DNA of 9,297 bases from Fidelibacterota bacterium 46_43 (GCA_001509335.1 LGGY01000161.1:1-9297); one strand, 5' to 3'; positions 1-6,611 are shown, counted from the first letter of the stretch. Notes: generated by a model from the sequence alone, not told the origin. Translations and numbers: made by a program.

Positions 1-966
1 ATCCGTCTGCCCAATACACCCCACGAATCAGTCCCTGTTGGACAGACGGAAAAGGACAATGTGGAAGTCCGCCGCCATGGGACCTTTCGGGACTTTTCCT
101 TTACTCCCAAAGATCATCTGGTATTGGGAGAATCTCTAAGACTCTTTGATTTTCATCGGGGTGCCAAAATCAGTGGGAGCGGATTTCCCCTGTATACCGG
201 CAAGGGTGCCCGGCTGGAACGGGCTTTGTTGAATTTTATGCTGGATGTACATACCCTGGAACATGGCTATACAGAGATCTATCCCCCGTTTCTGGTGAAT
301 TCAGCCAGTGCCACCGGTACAGGACAGTTACCGAAGATGGCAGAGGACATGTATTATCTGAATGAGGACGATTTGTGGTTGATTCCCACGGCTGAAGTGC
401 CGGTGACCAATATTCACCGGGAAGAAATGATCCCCCTGGAAGACCTTCCGGTCAAATATACCGCCTATTCGGGGTGCTTTCGCCGTGAAGCCGGCTCCTA
501 TGGCAAGGATACCCGGGGATTTCAGCGCCTGCACCAGTTTAATAAGGTTGAGCTGGTTCAGTTCTGCCACCCGGATGAGTCCTATGAGATCCTGGAGAAA
601 CTGGTGGGACATGCTGAGGTGATCCTCCAGAGACTTGAACTGCCTTATAGGGTGGTGGAATTATGTTCCGCCGATTTGAGCTTTGCAGCCGCCAAGTGTT
701 ATGATATCGAGCTCTGGTCCCCGGCTGAAGAAAAATGGCTTGAGGTTTCCAGCTGCAGCAATTTCGAGGATTTTCAGGCCCGGCGAAGTCAGATCCGGTT
801 TAAAGATTCGGACGGTAAAAATCGTTTTGTGCATACACTGAATGGCTCGGGCGTGGCTACACCGCGGCTTCTCATTGCTATCCTGGAGAATTACCAGAAT
901 GAGGATGGAAGCATCCGCATTCCCGATGTTCTGAAAAAATATACCGGTTTTGACATCATCGCTTAG
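1..966 (+). CDS. serS: Seryl-tRNA synthetase, 5'-truncated by window edge
   Basis: This is the cytoplasmic class II aminoacyl-tRNA synthetase that charges tRNA-Ser (and tRNA-Sec where present) with serine using ATP. The frame is open from base 1, so the gene starts upstream. The visible 321 residues begin in the linker LPNTPHESVPVG, which is diagnostic for SerRS. About 100 residues, mainly the N-terminal coiled-coil arm that grips the tRNA, are therefore outside the window. Visible catalytic-domain marks, numbered within the fragment, are motif 1 around GYTEIYPPFLVN (about 89-100), the serine-binding TAEVP (130-134), motif 2 FRREAGSYGKDTRGFQ (from 160), the SSCSNFEDFQARR loop, and motif 3 NGSG...PRLLIAILENYQ (from 281). 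Motif 3 reads GVATPR where many SerRSs have GLAVGR, but the arginine is kept. Translation ends at TAG 964-966. A GTG at 61 lies inside the conserved linker and is not the real start. plsC follows after 30 nt. Confidence 0.97.
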   Translation: MRLPNTPHESVPVGQTEKDNVEVRRHGTFRDFSFTPKDHLVLGESLRLFDFHRGAKISGSGFPLYTGKGARLERALLNFMLDVHTLEHGYTEIYPPFLVNSASATGTGQLPKMAEDMYYLNEDDLWLIPTAEVPVTNIHREEMIPLEDLPVKYTAYSGCFRREAGSYGKDTRGFQRLHQFNKVELVQFCHPDESYEILEKLVGHAEVILQRLELPYRVVELCSADLSFAAAKCYDIELWSPAEEKWLEVSSCSNFEDFQARRSQIRFKDSDGKNRFVHTLNGSGVATPRLLIAILENYQNEDGSIRIPDVLKKYTGFDIIA

Positions 967-996
967 ATTCGATAATAACGTCAAACCAGAGATGCC

Positions 997-1734
997 ATGA
1001 TACTCCGATTTCTCACTTTTTTACGATCCCTGTGGTCTGTCGCAAATCTGCTTGCATCAACTCTTCTTTGCGGACTGGCATGCCTGGCACTTATCCCATT
1101 TCCCTTTAAACATCCTGTCATTAACAGAATTATCCGTTTTTGGGCTTGGTGGAATCTCCTGGCAGCAGGCATCCGTGTCGAAATCCATGGCCGTGAGAAT
1201 ATCCGGCAATCCTCCTATGTGATTGTCAGTAACCATGAAAGTGCTCTGGATATTTTTGTCATCTTTGCCAAAGTCCCCCTCAATTTCCGGATGGTTTCCA
1301 AAATTAGCTTACTGAAATTACCCCTGGTGGGATTTGTGATGGAAAAACTCCTTTTCCCCTTTGTGGATCGCTCCAAAAGCGATGAAGCCATTGAGTCCAT
1401 GAATACTACCTTTGAAAAACTTCGGCAACACGATCTTTCCATCTGTGTGTTTCCTGAAGGGACTCGTTACGGTGGAAAAAAAATTCTCCCTTTCAAAAAG
1501 GGGGCTTTTGTGCTGGCACTGGAACATCAGCTTCCCATCCTCCCGGTCATTCTCCGGGGTACAGGGGATATAACACCGGTGGGATCCCTATGGGTGCGGC
1601 CGGGCAAGGTTATCATGAATATTTTACCTCCCCTGGAAACACGAAACCTTTCTGTTAAAGAACGGGATGAGCTTCTGCAGCAAACAGAGACACTCTTTAA
1701 GGATTTTTTGAGAAAACAGAACTATCTGCCGTGA
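997..1734 (+). CDS. plsC: 1-acyl-sn-glycerol-3-phosphate acyltransferase (PlsC family)
   Basis: It is predicted to transfer a fatty acyl group to the sn-2 position of lysophosphatidic acid, making phosphatidic acid at the inner face of the cytoplasmic membrane. The 245-residue length is normal for the family. An N-terminal hydrophobic segment (about residues 10-37) should anchor it. The four acyltransferase motifs are visible: NHESALD (79-85, catalytic H80 and D85), FVDR (122-125), FPEGTR (152-157) and the hydrophobic LPILPVIL (179-186). ATG 997 has no clear Shine-Dalgarno sequence. An earlier ATG at 992 meets a stop after two codons, so 997 is the sensible start. The gene lies 30 nt after serS, and its TGA overlaps the GTG start of the DUF2851 gene by 4 nt (GTGA, 1731-1734), implying one transcript and coupled translation. 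Substrate specificity within the LPLAT superfamily cannot be fixed from sequence alone. Confidence 0.93.
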   Translation: MILRFLTFLRSLWSVANLLASTLLCGLACLALIPFPFKHPVINRIIRFWAWWNLLAAGIRVEIHGRENIRQSSYVIVSNHESALDIFVIFAKVPLNFRMVSKISLLKLPLVGFVMEKLLFPFVDRSKSDEAIESMNTTFEKLRQHDLSICVFPEGTRYGGKKILPFKKGAFVLALEHQLPILPVILRGTGDITPVGSLWVRPGKVIMNILPPLETRNLSVKERDELLQQTETLFKDFLRKQNYLP

Positions 1735-2966
1735 AATTTGAATTGTATTCCCAGTTGTTCGAACCGGACCGGGTGTATATTCCTGAGCAAAGACTTCAGA
1801 AGCTTTGGATGACATCCCTGTGGAAACAAAAACTGGAAACCCTCGATGGTGAACTGATCCAGGTGGTGAGTCCCGGTACCTGGAATCACTATGAAGGTCC
1901 GGATTTCAGGGATGCCCTGCTTTTTATCGGAGGTACGATCCGGGAGGGGGATATTGAAATCCATTACCAAAACGGAGACTGGTATTATCATGGACATCAC
2001 CGGGATCCAGCCTATAACCGGGTTGTACTCCATGTGATTTTTTCCCGTATCGATCACTCGCGGGTTGTGGTAAACAGCCGGAAAGAACAGATTCCGGTGT
2101 GTTTGGCAGACTATGAAGCGCTGAATGATACTTCATTTGAAGCTGTCTGTTATCCATCCCGGGAAAATCTGGAGGATTTTTTTCGGATTCTGAAATCGTC
2201 CGGGATGAAACGGCTGAACCTGAAGGTGGATTATATCCGCCGTCGTCGTGCCCGTTTTGGCTTGGACCTGCTTTGCTGGTGGGGACTCTTTCAATCCTCC
2301 GGCTTAAAGGCCAACCGTTCTGCGTTTAACCGGCTCTTTTTATCCTTTCCCTGGGAGGACTATTTTTCAGGGAATATGAAAGGAGACGACATTATACCTT
2401 TGCTGAAATACCTGGGAGGATTCAAAGACGGACAGCTTCCGGGCGAAAAATATGCAGAACTGAAGGTTCCCCGGGATCTCAGGTGGGTCCGCATGGGGGT
2501 GCGACCTGCCTCGTATCCGGAGTACCGGCTGACATGGCTTGGGGCCTTTATGAGAAAATTGCACTATAAATCCATCTATGCATATTGTTTGGAACAGATT
2601 GAAAATGAGGGATTTTCAAAACGTTTCTGGTACCGTTTTTTTCGGTCCGGATTTTCTGATTGCCGGGAACCGGGAGAAACTCTTTCCGTTGAACTTGCCA
2701 TGAATGCCCTGGTCCCGGTGTTGCTGGCATCTATGTACAACACTGATGACAGAATGCGGGATACTATCCTGAAAGGAATTGAATCCGTATCTGTCCCTGA
2801 ATACCGTCTCTCCCGGCGCTTCTATAACCGGCACGGTGTGGATAAAAATAATCCACTGCGGAGAAAGTGGGTAAATCAGCAGGGAATTCTGTATATTTAC
2901 GAACGTTTTTGTTCACAGGATCTGGCCGATCTGTGTCCCCTGTGCAATTCCAAGGAGGATAGGTGA
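1731..2966 (+). CDS. DUF2851 family protein, function unknown
   Basis: This 411-residue soluble-looking protein has no signal peptide or membrane segment. It matches my memory of DUF2851, a family of unknown function common in Bacteroidetes and relatives. Recognisable features are VSPGTWN (47-52), GPDFRDALLFIG (56-67), GDIEIHYQNGDW (73-84) and HGHHRDPAYNRVVLHVIF (87-104), then a largely helical, Arg-rich middle (YIRRRRARFGLDLL) and a C-terminal cysteine group (C394, C402, C405: C-x7-C-x2-C). The PD...ExH arrangement on what looks like a beta hairpin recalls PD-(D/E)XK metal sites; this is my inference. The start is GTG 1731 inside the plsC stop. No good ribosome-binding site precedes it, so it probably depends on translational coupling. 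The family N-terminus (a short helix before the LQKLW...LDG segment) fits this start. Its 3' end overlaps rfaE2 by GTGA (2963-2966). Confidence 0.88.
   Translation: MKFELYSQLFEPDRVYIPEQRLQKLWMTSLWKQKLETLDGELIQVVSPGTWNHYEGPDFRDALLFIGGTIREGDIEIHYQNGDWYYHGHHRDPAYNRVVLHVIFSRIDHSRVVVNSRKEQIPVCLADYEALNDTSFEAVCYPSRENLEDFFRILKSSGMKRLNLKVDYIRRRRARFGLDLLCWWGLFQSSGLKANRSAFNRLFLSFPWEDYFSGNMKGDDIIPLLKYLGGFKDGQLPGEKYAELKVPRDLRWVRMGVRPASYPEYRLTWLGAFMRKLHYKSIYAYCLEQIENEGFSKRFWYRFFRSGFSDCREPGETLSVELAMNALVPVLLASMYNTDDRMRDTILKGIESVSVPEYRLSRRFYNRHGVDKNNPLRRKWVNQQGILYIYERFCSQDLADLCPLCNSKEDR
2952..2958 (+). promoter_or_regulatory. Strong Shine-Dalgarno site for rfaE2
   Basis: AAGGAGG lies inside the last codons of the DUF2851 gene, 4 nt before the GTG at 2963. 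It is the best match to the anti-SD sequence in the window and decides the non-ATG start of rfaE2. The plsC and DUF2851 genes upstream lack a comparable site. Confidence 0.75.
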
Positions 2967-3433
2967 TTCCTGAAGAATTGAAAGATATCTGGGCCAATGC
3001 CCGGGACCAGGTCCGTACCTGGCAGCAGAATGGCGAAACGGTTGTCTTTACCAACGGGTGTTTTGATATTCTTCATGTAGGACATATCCGTTATCTGACA
3101 GCTGCCGCTGCCCTTGGGGATCACCTGGTGATCGGTCTCAATACAGATGCATCCGTGCGAAAACTGAAAGGTCCCGGCCGGCCGCTTCAAAATGAAAATG
3201 ACCGGGCTGAAATACTTTTGGCCTTGTCCACAGTGGATTTGGTGGTGCCCTTTTCACAGGATACTCCCCTCGAGATTATCACCTGGCTGAAACCGGATAT
3301 CCTGGTTAAAGGCGGGGATTATACACCGGATACCATTGTCGGTGCCCGGGAAATTGTCAGCTGGGGAGGAAAGGTGATGACACTACCCTATCATAAAGGG
3401 AAATCCACCACCGGTATTCTGAAAAAAATGTAA
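2963..3433 (+). CDS. rfaE2: D-glycero-beta-D-manno-heptose 1-phosphate adenylyltransferase, stand-alone
   Basis: A cytoplasmic nucleotidyltransferase predicted to join ATP and D-glycero-beta-D-manno-heptose 1-phosphate into ADP-heptose, the precursor of inner-core LPS heptose. At 156 residues it corresponds to the C-terminal domain of E. coli HldE. The sugar-kinase domain is absent, so a separate kinase (RfaE1/HldA) must be encoded elsewhere. Visible marks are TNGCFDILHVGHIRYL with the HxGH nucleotide motif at 38-41, the LKGPGRP loop (68-74), DILVKGGDY (112-120) and the C-terminal GKSTTGIL (146-153), which corresponds to the second nucleotide-binding motif. The start is GTG 2963, set by the AAGGAGG at 2952-2958 and overlapping the DUF2851 stop by 4 nt. 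The gene ends at TAA 3431-3433 and is followed by an 84-nt gap. Other cytidylyltransferase-like activities (glycerol-phosphate, FAD synthetase) are less likely given the KGGDY and KSTT motifs. Confidence 0.93.
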   Translation: MIPEELKDIWANARDQVRTWQQNGETVVFTNGCFDILHVGHIRYLTAAAALGDHLVIGLNTDASVRKLKGPGRPLQNENDRAEILLALSTVDLVVPFSQDTPLEIITWLKPDILVKGGDYTPDTIVGAREIVSWGGKVMTLPYHKGKSTTGILKKM

Positions 3434-3465
3434 GAAAAAGAAACGAAAGCCGTCGCCCATAATCG

Positions 3466-3494
3466 TTGACTTTGTGGGTAGTTACAGCTATCTT
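3466..3494 (+). promoter_or_regulatory. Sigma-70-like promoter upstream of the lytic transglycosylase gene
   Basis: In the 84-nt gap after rfaE2 the sequence reads TTGACT (3466-3471), exactly 17 nt, then TATCTT (3489-3494). The -35 box matches the consensus at 5 of 6 positions and the -10 box at 4 of 6, with ideal spacing. Transcription would start near 3500-3502, giving a leader of about 17 nt before ATG 3518 with a modest GAGG at 3510-3513. No terminator-like hairpin with a T-tract follows rfaE2, so upstream read-through is also possible. The assignment is by pattern only. Confidence 0.55.
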
Positions 3495-3506
3495 CCTTAG
3501 CTGAAA
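3482..3506. repeat. Inverted repeat overlapping the -10 box
   Basis: CAGCTA (3485-3490) and TAGCTG (3498-3503) form a perfect 6-bp inverted repeat around 7 nt. After one A/A mismatch, TT and AA extend the symmetry to 3482-3506. It covers the putative -10 box and start point. It could be an operator for a dimeric regulator or a small 5'-leader hairpin; no T-tract follows it, so it is not a terminator. Confidence 0.4.
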
Positions 3507-3517
3507 TGTGAGGTATT

Positions 3518-5326
3518 ATGAAGACGTATTCAAAATTGATTCTGTGTGTGTGTGTCCCGGTATTTGTATTTGCCCACGCTTATGCAACTCATGAATCTCT
3601 GGATGAACCTATCGAAAAACCACTTGAAGCAGTGGAAACCGTTGATTCGATCTATACCGATAAAACGGTTATGGCTGAAACGTTTTATGAGGCAGACCGT
3701 TTTGAAGCTCTGTTTAATGAAGCGAAAATTCACTTTGCCAATGCCCTGATTGCTGAACATTTCGCTGATACCTTTGAGGTTCAGCTTCAGCTGAAACTTA
3801 TCTTTGAAGCCCTGTCGGACATTGAAGTCTTCAACAACCTCGATCCCATCCAATACGAAGAGATGACCCATTTTACTGAACGACTGATCCATGATTTCCA
3901 GGATTTTGCACCGAACGCTGTTTCTCTTCACGCTCAGTTTTCTGTCAGTGACCTCCGGGAATCCATGGAATATCTGGCAGAAGATATGGTCATTGAAAAT
4001 TTTAAAGTTATTGATGACCGGGATGGGCACATCCCCATCATCTCCAATTCCCGGGTGGAAAGCCTGATCCGTTTTTTTCAGAACCAGGGTCGGGAAAGTT
4101 TTCAGACCTGGTTGAACCGAATGGGTGAATATGAAGTTCTTTACAAACAAATTTTAAAGCAATATAACCTGCCGGAAGAACTGATTTACCTGAGCATGAT
4201 TGAGAGCGGATTTAATCCCAATGCGTATTCCTATGCCCGGGCTATGGGTTTATGGCAGTTTATGTATTCCACAGGAAAAATTTATGGCCTGAAAAGAGAT
4301 TATTGGGTGGATGAACGCCGGGATCCGGTGAAAGCTACCGATGCCGCTGCGCGACATCTGAAAGATCTATACAATGAATTCGGCGATTGGTACCTGGTGA
4401 TGGCGGCATACAATGCCGGGTCGGGACGGATTCACCGGGCCATTCAGCGGGACCGGACCCGGGATTTCTGGAAAATGTACAGCCTTCCCAAAGAAACCCG
4501 GAATTATGTCCCCACTTTTCTGGCTGCGGCTATCATCTCCCGGGATCCCGAAGCCTATGGCTTTACTGTACCCCAAACAGCACCCAACTATTGGACCTAT
4601 GATACCTTGTCTATTGATAAAAGTGTTGAACTGGAAAGCATCGCCCGGGTGGCAGGGATAAAATATCAGGAATTGAAAGAACTGAATCCCGACTTGCGTC
4701 AGCATTCCACACCGAATTATGCGTATACCATTCGCCTTCCCAAAGGAAAACGGGAAACGGTCAGCAATGCCCTGGAATCCTTTAATACAGTCCATACCGT
4801 CCAGTATTCAACCCATGTGGTCCGTCGGGGAGATACCCTGACCCGTATCAGTCGTCTGTACAATGTGCCGATCCGGGATATCATGACAGCCAACAAGCTC
4901 AGGAACAATGAGCCGATCATTATCGGTCAGCGCCTGACCATTCCCAACCCCGGATACAGTGAAACCGTTGCTTCTTCACAGTCCCTGCCCGATTATTCAT
5001 CGAAAAATGAAAAAATAATTTATACCGTCCGGAAAAATGATACATTGGGACATATTGCCGAGCGGTATGGGACCCAGGCTTCCAACATCCGGCACTGGAA
5101 CAATCTTCGCTATGGACAATATATCTATCCCGGGCAAAAACTGGTCTTATGGGTTCCCAAAAGTAATATTGCCCAGGCCGGAAATAGTATGTATACCGTA
5201 CAGCGAGGGGATTCCCTCCATCGGATTTCCCAGAAGACCGGTGTTTCTGTAAACCGGCTAAAGCAATTAAACCCGGAAATCAACCCGTCCCGCATCTATC
5301 CAGGAGATAAAATAAGACTGCGATGA
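3518..5326 (+). CDS. LysM-containing membrane-bound-type lytic murein transglycosylase (MltD-like)
   Basis: This exported enzyme is predicted to cleave the MurNAc-GlcNAc bond of peptidoglycan and leave 1,6-anhydro-MurNAc ends. Its 602 residues start with a Sec signal peptide (about 1-23, cleavage likely after AYA). There is no properly placed lipobox cysteine, unlike the E. coli MltD lipoprotein. Residues 24-200 form a helical, acidic N-terminal region. The SLT/goose-lysozyme-like domain (about 210-335) shows the catalytic glutamate E229 in SMIESGFNPNAYS, GLWQFM (244-249), AAYNAG (296-301) and NYVP (329-332). A linker module at about 365-410 (ELESIARVAGIKYQELKELN) resembles the MltD inter-domain segment. 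Three LysM glycan-binding repeats follow (about 432-476, 501-546, 558-602), each with a V-R/Q-R/K-G/N-D-S/T-L core. The gene has its own candidate promoter, and its TGA overlaps the sppA ATG (ATGA, 5323-5326). Confidence 0.93.
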   Translation: MKTYSKLILCVCVPVFVFAHAYATHESLDEPIEKPLEAVETVDSIYTDKTVMAETFYEADRFEALFNEAKIHFANALIAEHFADTFEVQLQLKLIFEALSDIEVFNNLDPIQYEEMTHFTERLIHDFQDFAPNAVSLHAQFSVSDLRESMEYLAEDMVIENFKVIDDRDGHIPIISNSRVESLIRFFQNQGRESFQTWLNRMGEYEVLYKQILKQYNLPEELIYLSMIESGFNPNAYSYARAMGLWQFMYSTGKIYGLKRDYWVDERRDPVKATDAAARHLKDLYNEFGDWYLVMAAYNAGSGRIHRAIQRDRTRDFWKMYSLPKETRNYVPTFLAAAIISRDPEAYGFTVPQTAPNYWTYDTLSIDKSVELESIARVAGIKYQELKELNPDLRQHSTPNYAYTIRLPKGKRETVSNALESFNTVHTVQYSTHVVRRGDTLTRISRLYNVPIRDIMTANKLRNNEPIIIGQRLTIPNPGYSETVASSQSLPDYSSKNEKIIYTVRKNDTLGHIAERYGTQASNIRHWNNLRYGQYIYPGQKLVLWVPKSNIAQAGNSMYTVQRGDSLHRISQKTGVSVNRLKQLNPEINPSRIYPGDKIRLR

Positions 5327-6189
5327 AACGAAGTGACTGGATTATCACGGTACTGCTCTTTGTTGCGGCAGTATTGATGTTCAATACCCTGATTCGGAAC
5401 AACAGGACCGGAGTATCTCTCAACCGGGGGGACCAGATAGGTATTGTAAAAATTCAGGGGACCATCCTGAGTTCAGAGCCGATCCTTGAAGATTTGGAGG
5501 AAATCAGTTCCATTCGTGATCTGAAAGCCCTGATTCTCCATATCAACAGTCCCGGCGGCGGAACAGCCGCATCTCAGGAACTCTACTATGCTGTAAAACG
5601 CATCAAGGAAGAATATGATTATCCTGTGATCTCGGTGCTGAGCTCCTTGGGTGCCAGTGGCGGATATTACATAGCCCTGGCAACGGATTCCATTTATGCT
5701 TTACCCGGGTCCCTGACCGGTAGTATCGGAGTCATTATGGATTTTCCCCAATGGACGGAGGTAATGGATAAAATCGGTGTGGATATGCATGTGGTGAAAA
5801 GCGGGGAATACAAGGATACGGGTTCACCTTTCAGGGATTTTACGGTTGAGGACCGGCGGTATTATCAGGGGCTGGTGGATGATGTGTATGACCAGTTCAT
5901 ATCTGCCGTGGCCGATGCCCGGTCCATGGACAAAGAAACCGTGAGAAAACTTTCCGACGGCAGGGTCTATACAGGCCGTCAGGCGTTGGAACTGGGACTC
6001 ATAGACCATCTGGGTACCGTGGAGGATGGAATAGAAGATTTAACCTGTCAGTTAAACCTGAAAGGGAAGCCATCCATCATTCGACCCAAAAAGGAAAAGA
6101 TTACATTTTTCGATGTAGTCTTTGGTGATATAAGTCGGTGGATCGGTTCACTGATACCGTCACCGTCACCTCAGATGATATATAAATAA
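5323..6189 (+). CDS. sppA: Signal peptide peptidase SppA, short (36K) type
   Basis: A membrane-anchored serine protease of the S49 family that degrades released signal peptides at the outer face of the cytoplasmic membrane. Its 288 residues match the single-domain type seen in Bacillus rather than the doubled 67K E. coli form. One N-terminal membrane segment (about 6-22) is followed by the ClpP-like core. INSPGGG (75-80) is the oxyanion-side loop, S112 in SSLGASGGYY is the nucleophile, and K164 in KSGEYKDTGSPFR is the probable general base, by comparison with the B. subtilis Ser/Lys dyad. GRVYTGRQALELGLID (213-228) is also typical. The ATG at 5323 overlaps the transglycosylase stop by 4 nt. 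An AGGAG at 5302-5306 lies rather far upstream (16 nt), so translation is probably coupled. The terminal 30 residues are Pro/Ser-rich and not conserved in my memory. Confidence 0.93.
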   Translation: MKRSDWIITVLLFVAAVLMFNTLIRNNRTGVSLNRGDQIGIVKIQGTILSSEPILEDLEEISSIRDLKALILHINSPGGGTAASQELYYAVKRIKEEYDYPVISVLSSLGASGGYYIALATDSIYALPGSLTGSIGVIMDFPQWTEVMDKIGVDMHVVKSGEYKDTGSPFRDFTVEDRRYYQGLVDDVYDQFISAVADARSMDKETVRKLSDGRVYTGRQALELGLIDHLGTVEDGIEDLTCQLNLKGKPSIIRPKKEKITFFDVVFGDISRWIGSLIPSPSPQMIYK

Positions 6190-6202
6190 GAGGGGTTGTA
6201 TC

Positions 6203-6496
6203 ATGACGAAAGCGGATATTGTCGATATCATTTCCATGGCGACCGGCCTGACTAAAGTCGAAACGGAAGCTGTTATCAATGGATTTCTGTCCACCGTTTC
6301 CGATGCCCTGATGGAAGGAAAGCGGGTGGATTTCAGAGGATTTGGTAGTTTCAGTGTGAAAAAAAGGGCATCCAAAATCGGGCAAAATCCCGGGACGGGA
6401 GAAGCAGTTCCGGTACCTGAACGCTATGTGCCAGTCTTTAAGCCCTCAAAAATGCTGAAGGAAGCTGTCGATAAAAATATGAAACATTCAAGATAA
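6203..6496 (+). CDS. HU/IHF-family DNA-binding protein
   Basis: A small nucleoid-associated protein that bends DNA as a dimer. It has 97 residues, close to the usual 90-100. The N-terminal helical dimerisation part (1-45) leads into RGFGSF (45-50), the strand typical of the family. The beta-arm carries QNPGTG (61-66), with P63 at the position of the DNA-intercalating tip proline. The C-terminal VFKPSKMLKEAV resembles the IHF/HU end more than E. coli HU-alpha. Which subfamily (HU or IHF-like) it belongs to cannot be settled here. An AGAGGGG-type ribosome-binding site (6189-6195) precedes ATG 6203, 13 nt after sppA. I see no convincing promoter in the tail of sppA. Its stop overlaps the Shine-Dalgarno site of the following mini-gene, so the two are probably co-translated. 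Confidence 0.95.
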   Translation: MTKADIVDIISMATGLTKVETEAVINGFLSTVSDALMEGKRVDFRGFGSFSVKKRASKIGQNPGTGEAVPVPERYVPVFKPSKMLKEAVDKNMKHSR

Positions 6497-6500
6497 GGAG
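6495..6500 (+). promoter_or_regulatory. Shine-Dalgarno site of the 31-codon gene
   Basis: AAGGAG overlaps the HU stop codon (TAA 6494-6496) and sits 8 nt before GTG 6509. The ideal spacing is a main argument that the short ORF downstream is translated and that GTG 6509, not TTG 6506, is its start. Confidence 0.75.
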
Positions 6501-6508
6501 AACGATTG

Positions 6509-6604
6509 GTGCCTTGTGGAAAAAAACGCAAAAAAGGGAAGATCCGGAATCATAAACGGAAAAAACGCCTAAGAAAAAATCGTCATAAGAAACGTAAAAG
6601 CTAA
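6509..6604 (+). CDS. 31-residue Lys/Arg-rich AURKAIP1/COX24-domain-like protein (probable mini ribosomal protein)
   Basis: A 32-codon frame from GTG 6509 to TAA 6602-6604 encodes MPCGKKRKKG, KIRNHKRKKR, LRKNRHKKRKS (given in pieces). Twenty-one of 31 residues are Lys, Arg or His, and there is no acidic residue. The P-x-GKKRK...HKRKKRLRKNRHKKR pattern matches what I remember of short bacterial proteins annotated as AURKAIP1/COX24 domain (DUF1713), widespread in Bacteroidetes and relatives. That domain is shared with mitochondrial small-subunit protein mS38, and mycobacterial bS22 is a comparable mini-protein. A role bound to 16S rRNA in the small ribosomal subunit is therefore likely by family but not shown here. 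A good AAGGAG lies 8 nt upstream, inside the HU stop, so it is co-transcribed with HU. Two hairpins follow. Its size is below the cut-off of most gene finders. Confidence 0.82.
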   Translation: MPCGKKRKKGKIRNHKRKKRLRKNRHKKRKS

Positions 6605-6611
6605 TGAGTCA

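Noticed and set aside
61..63. GTG at 61 as start of serS
   Set aside because: The frame is open back to base 1, and the preceding 20 residues are the conserved SerRS linker (LPNTPHESVPVG), so the gene is truncated by the window edge.
3530..4150. A 206-codon open frame on the minus strand opposite the start of the transglycosylase gene
   Set aside because: It lies wholly antisense to a well-supported gene, shows no recognisable domain, and mirrors the codon pattern of the + strand gene. The other minus-strand frames were rejected for the same reason.
4541..4550. Perfect palindrome CGGGATCCCG
   Set aside because: It falls inside coding sequence in a genome that uses CGG and CCC/CCG-type words often; CCGGGAT-like strings recur throughout the window, so chance is enough.
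6154..6172. Short tandem CCGTCA repeat at the end of sppA and an AT-rich TATATAAATAA before HU as a promoter
   Set aside because: Only two hexamer copies are present, and no -35-like hexamer lies 16-18 nt upstream of the AT-rich stretch.
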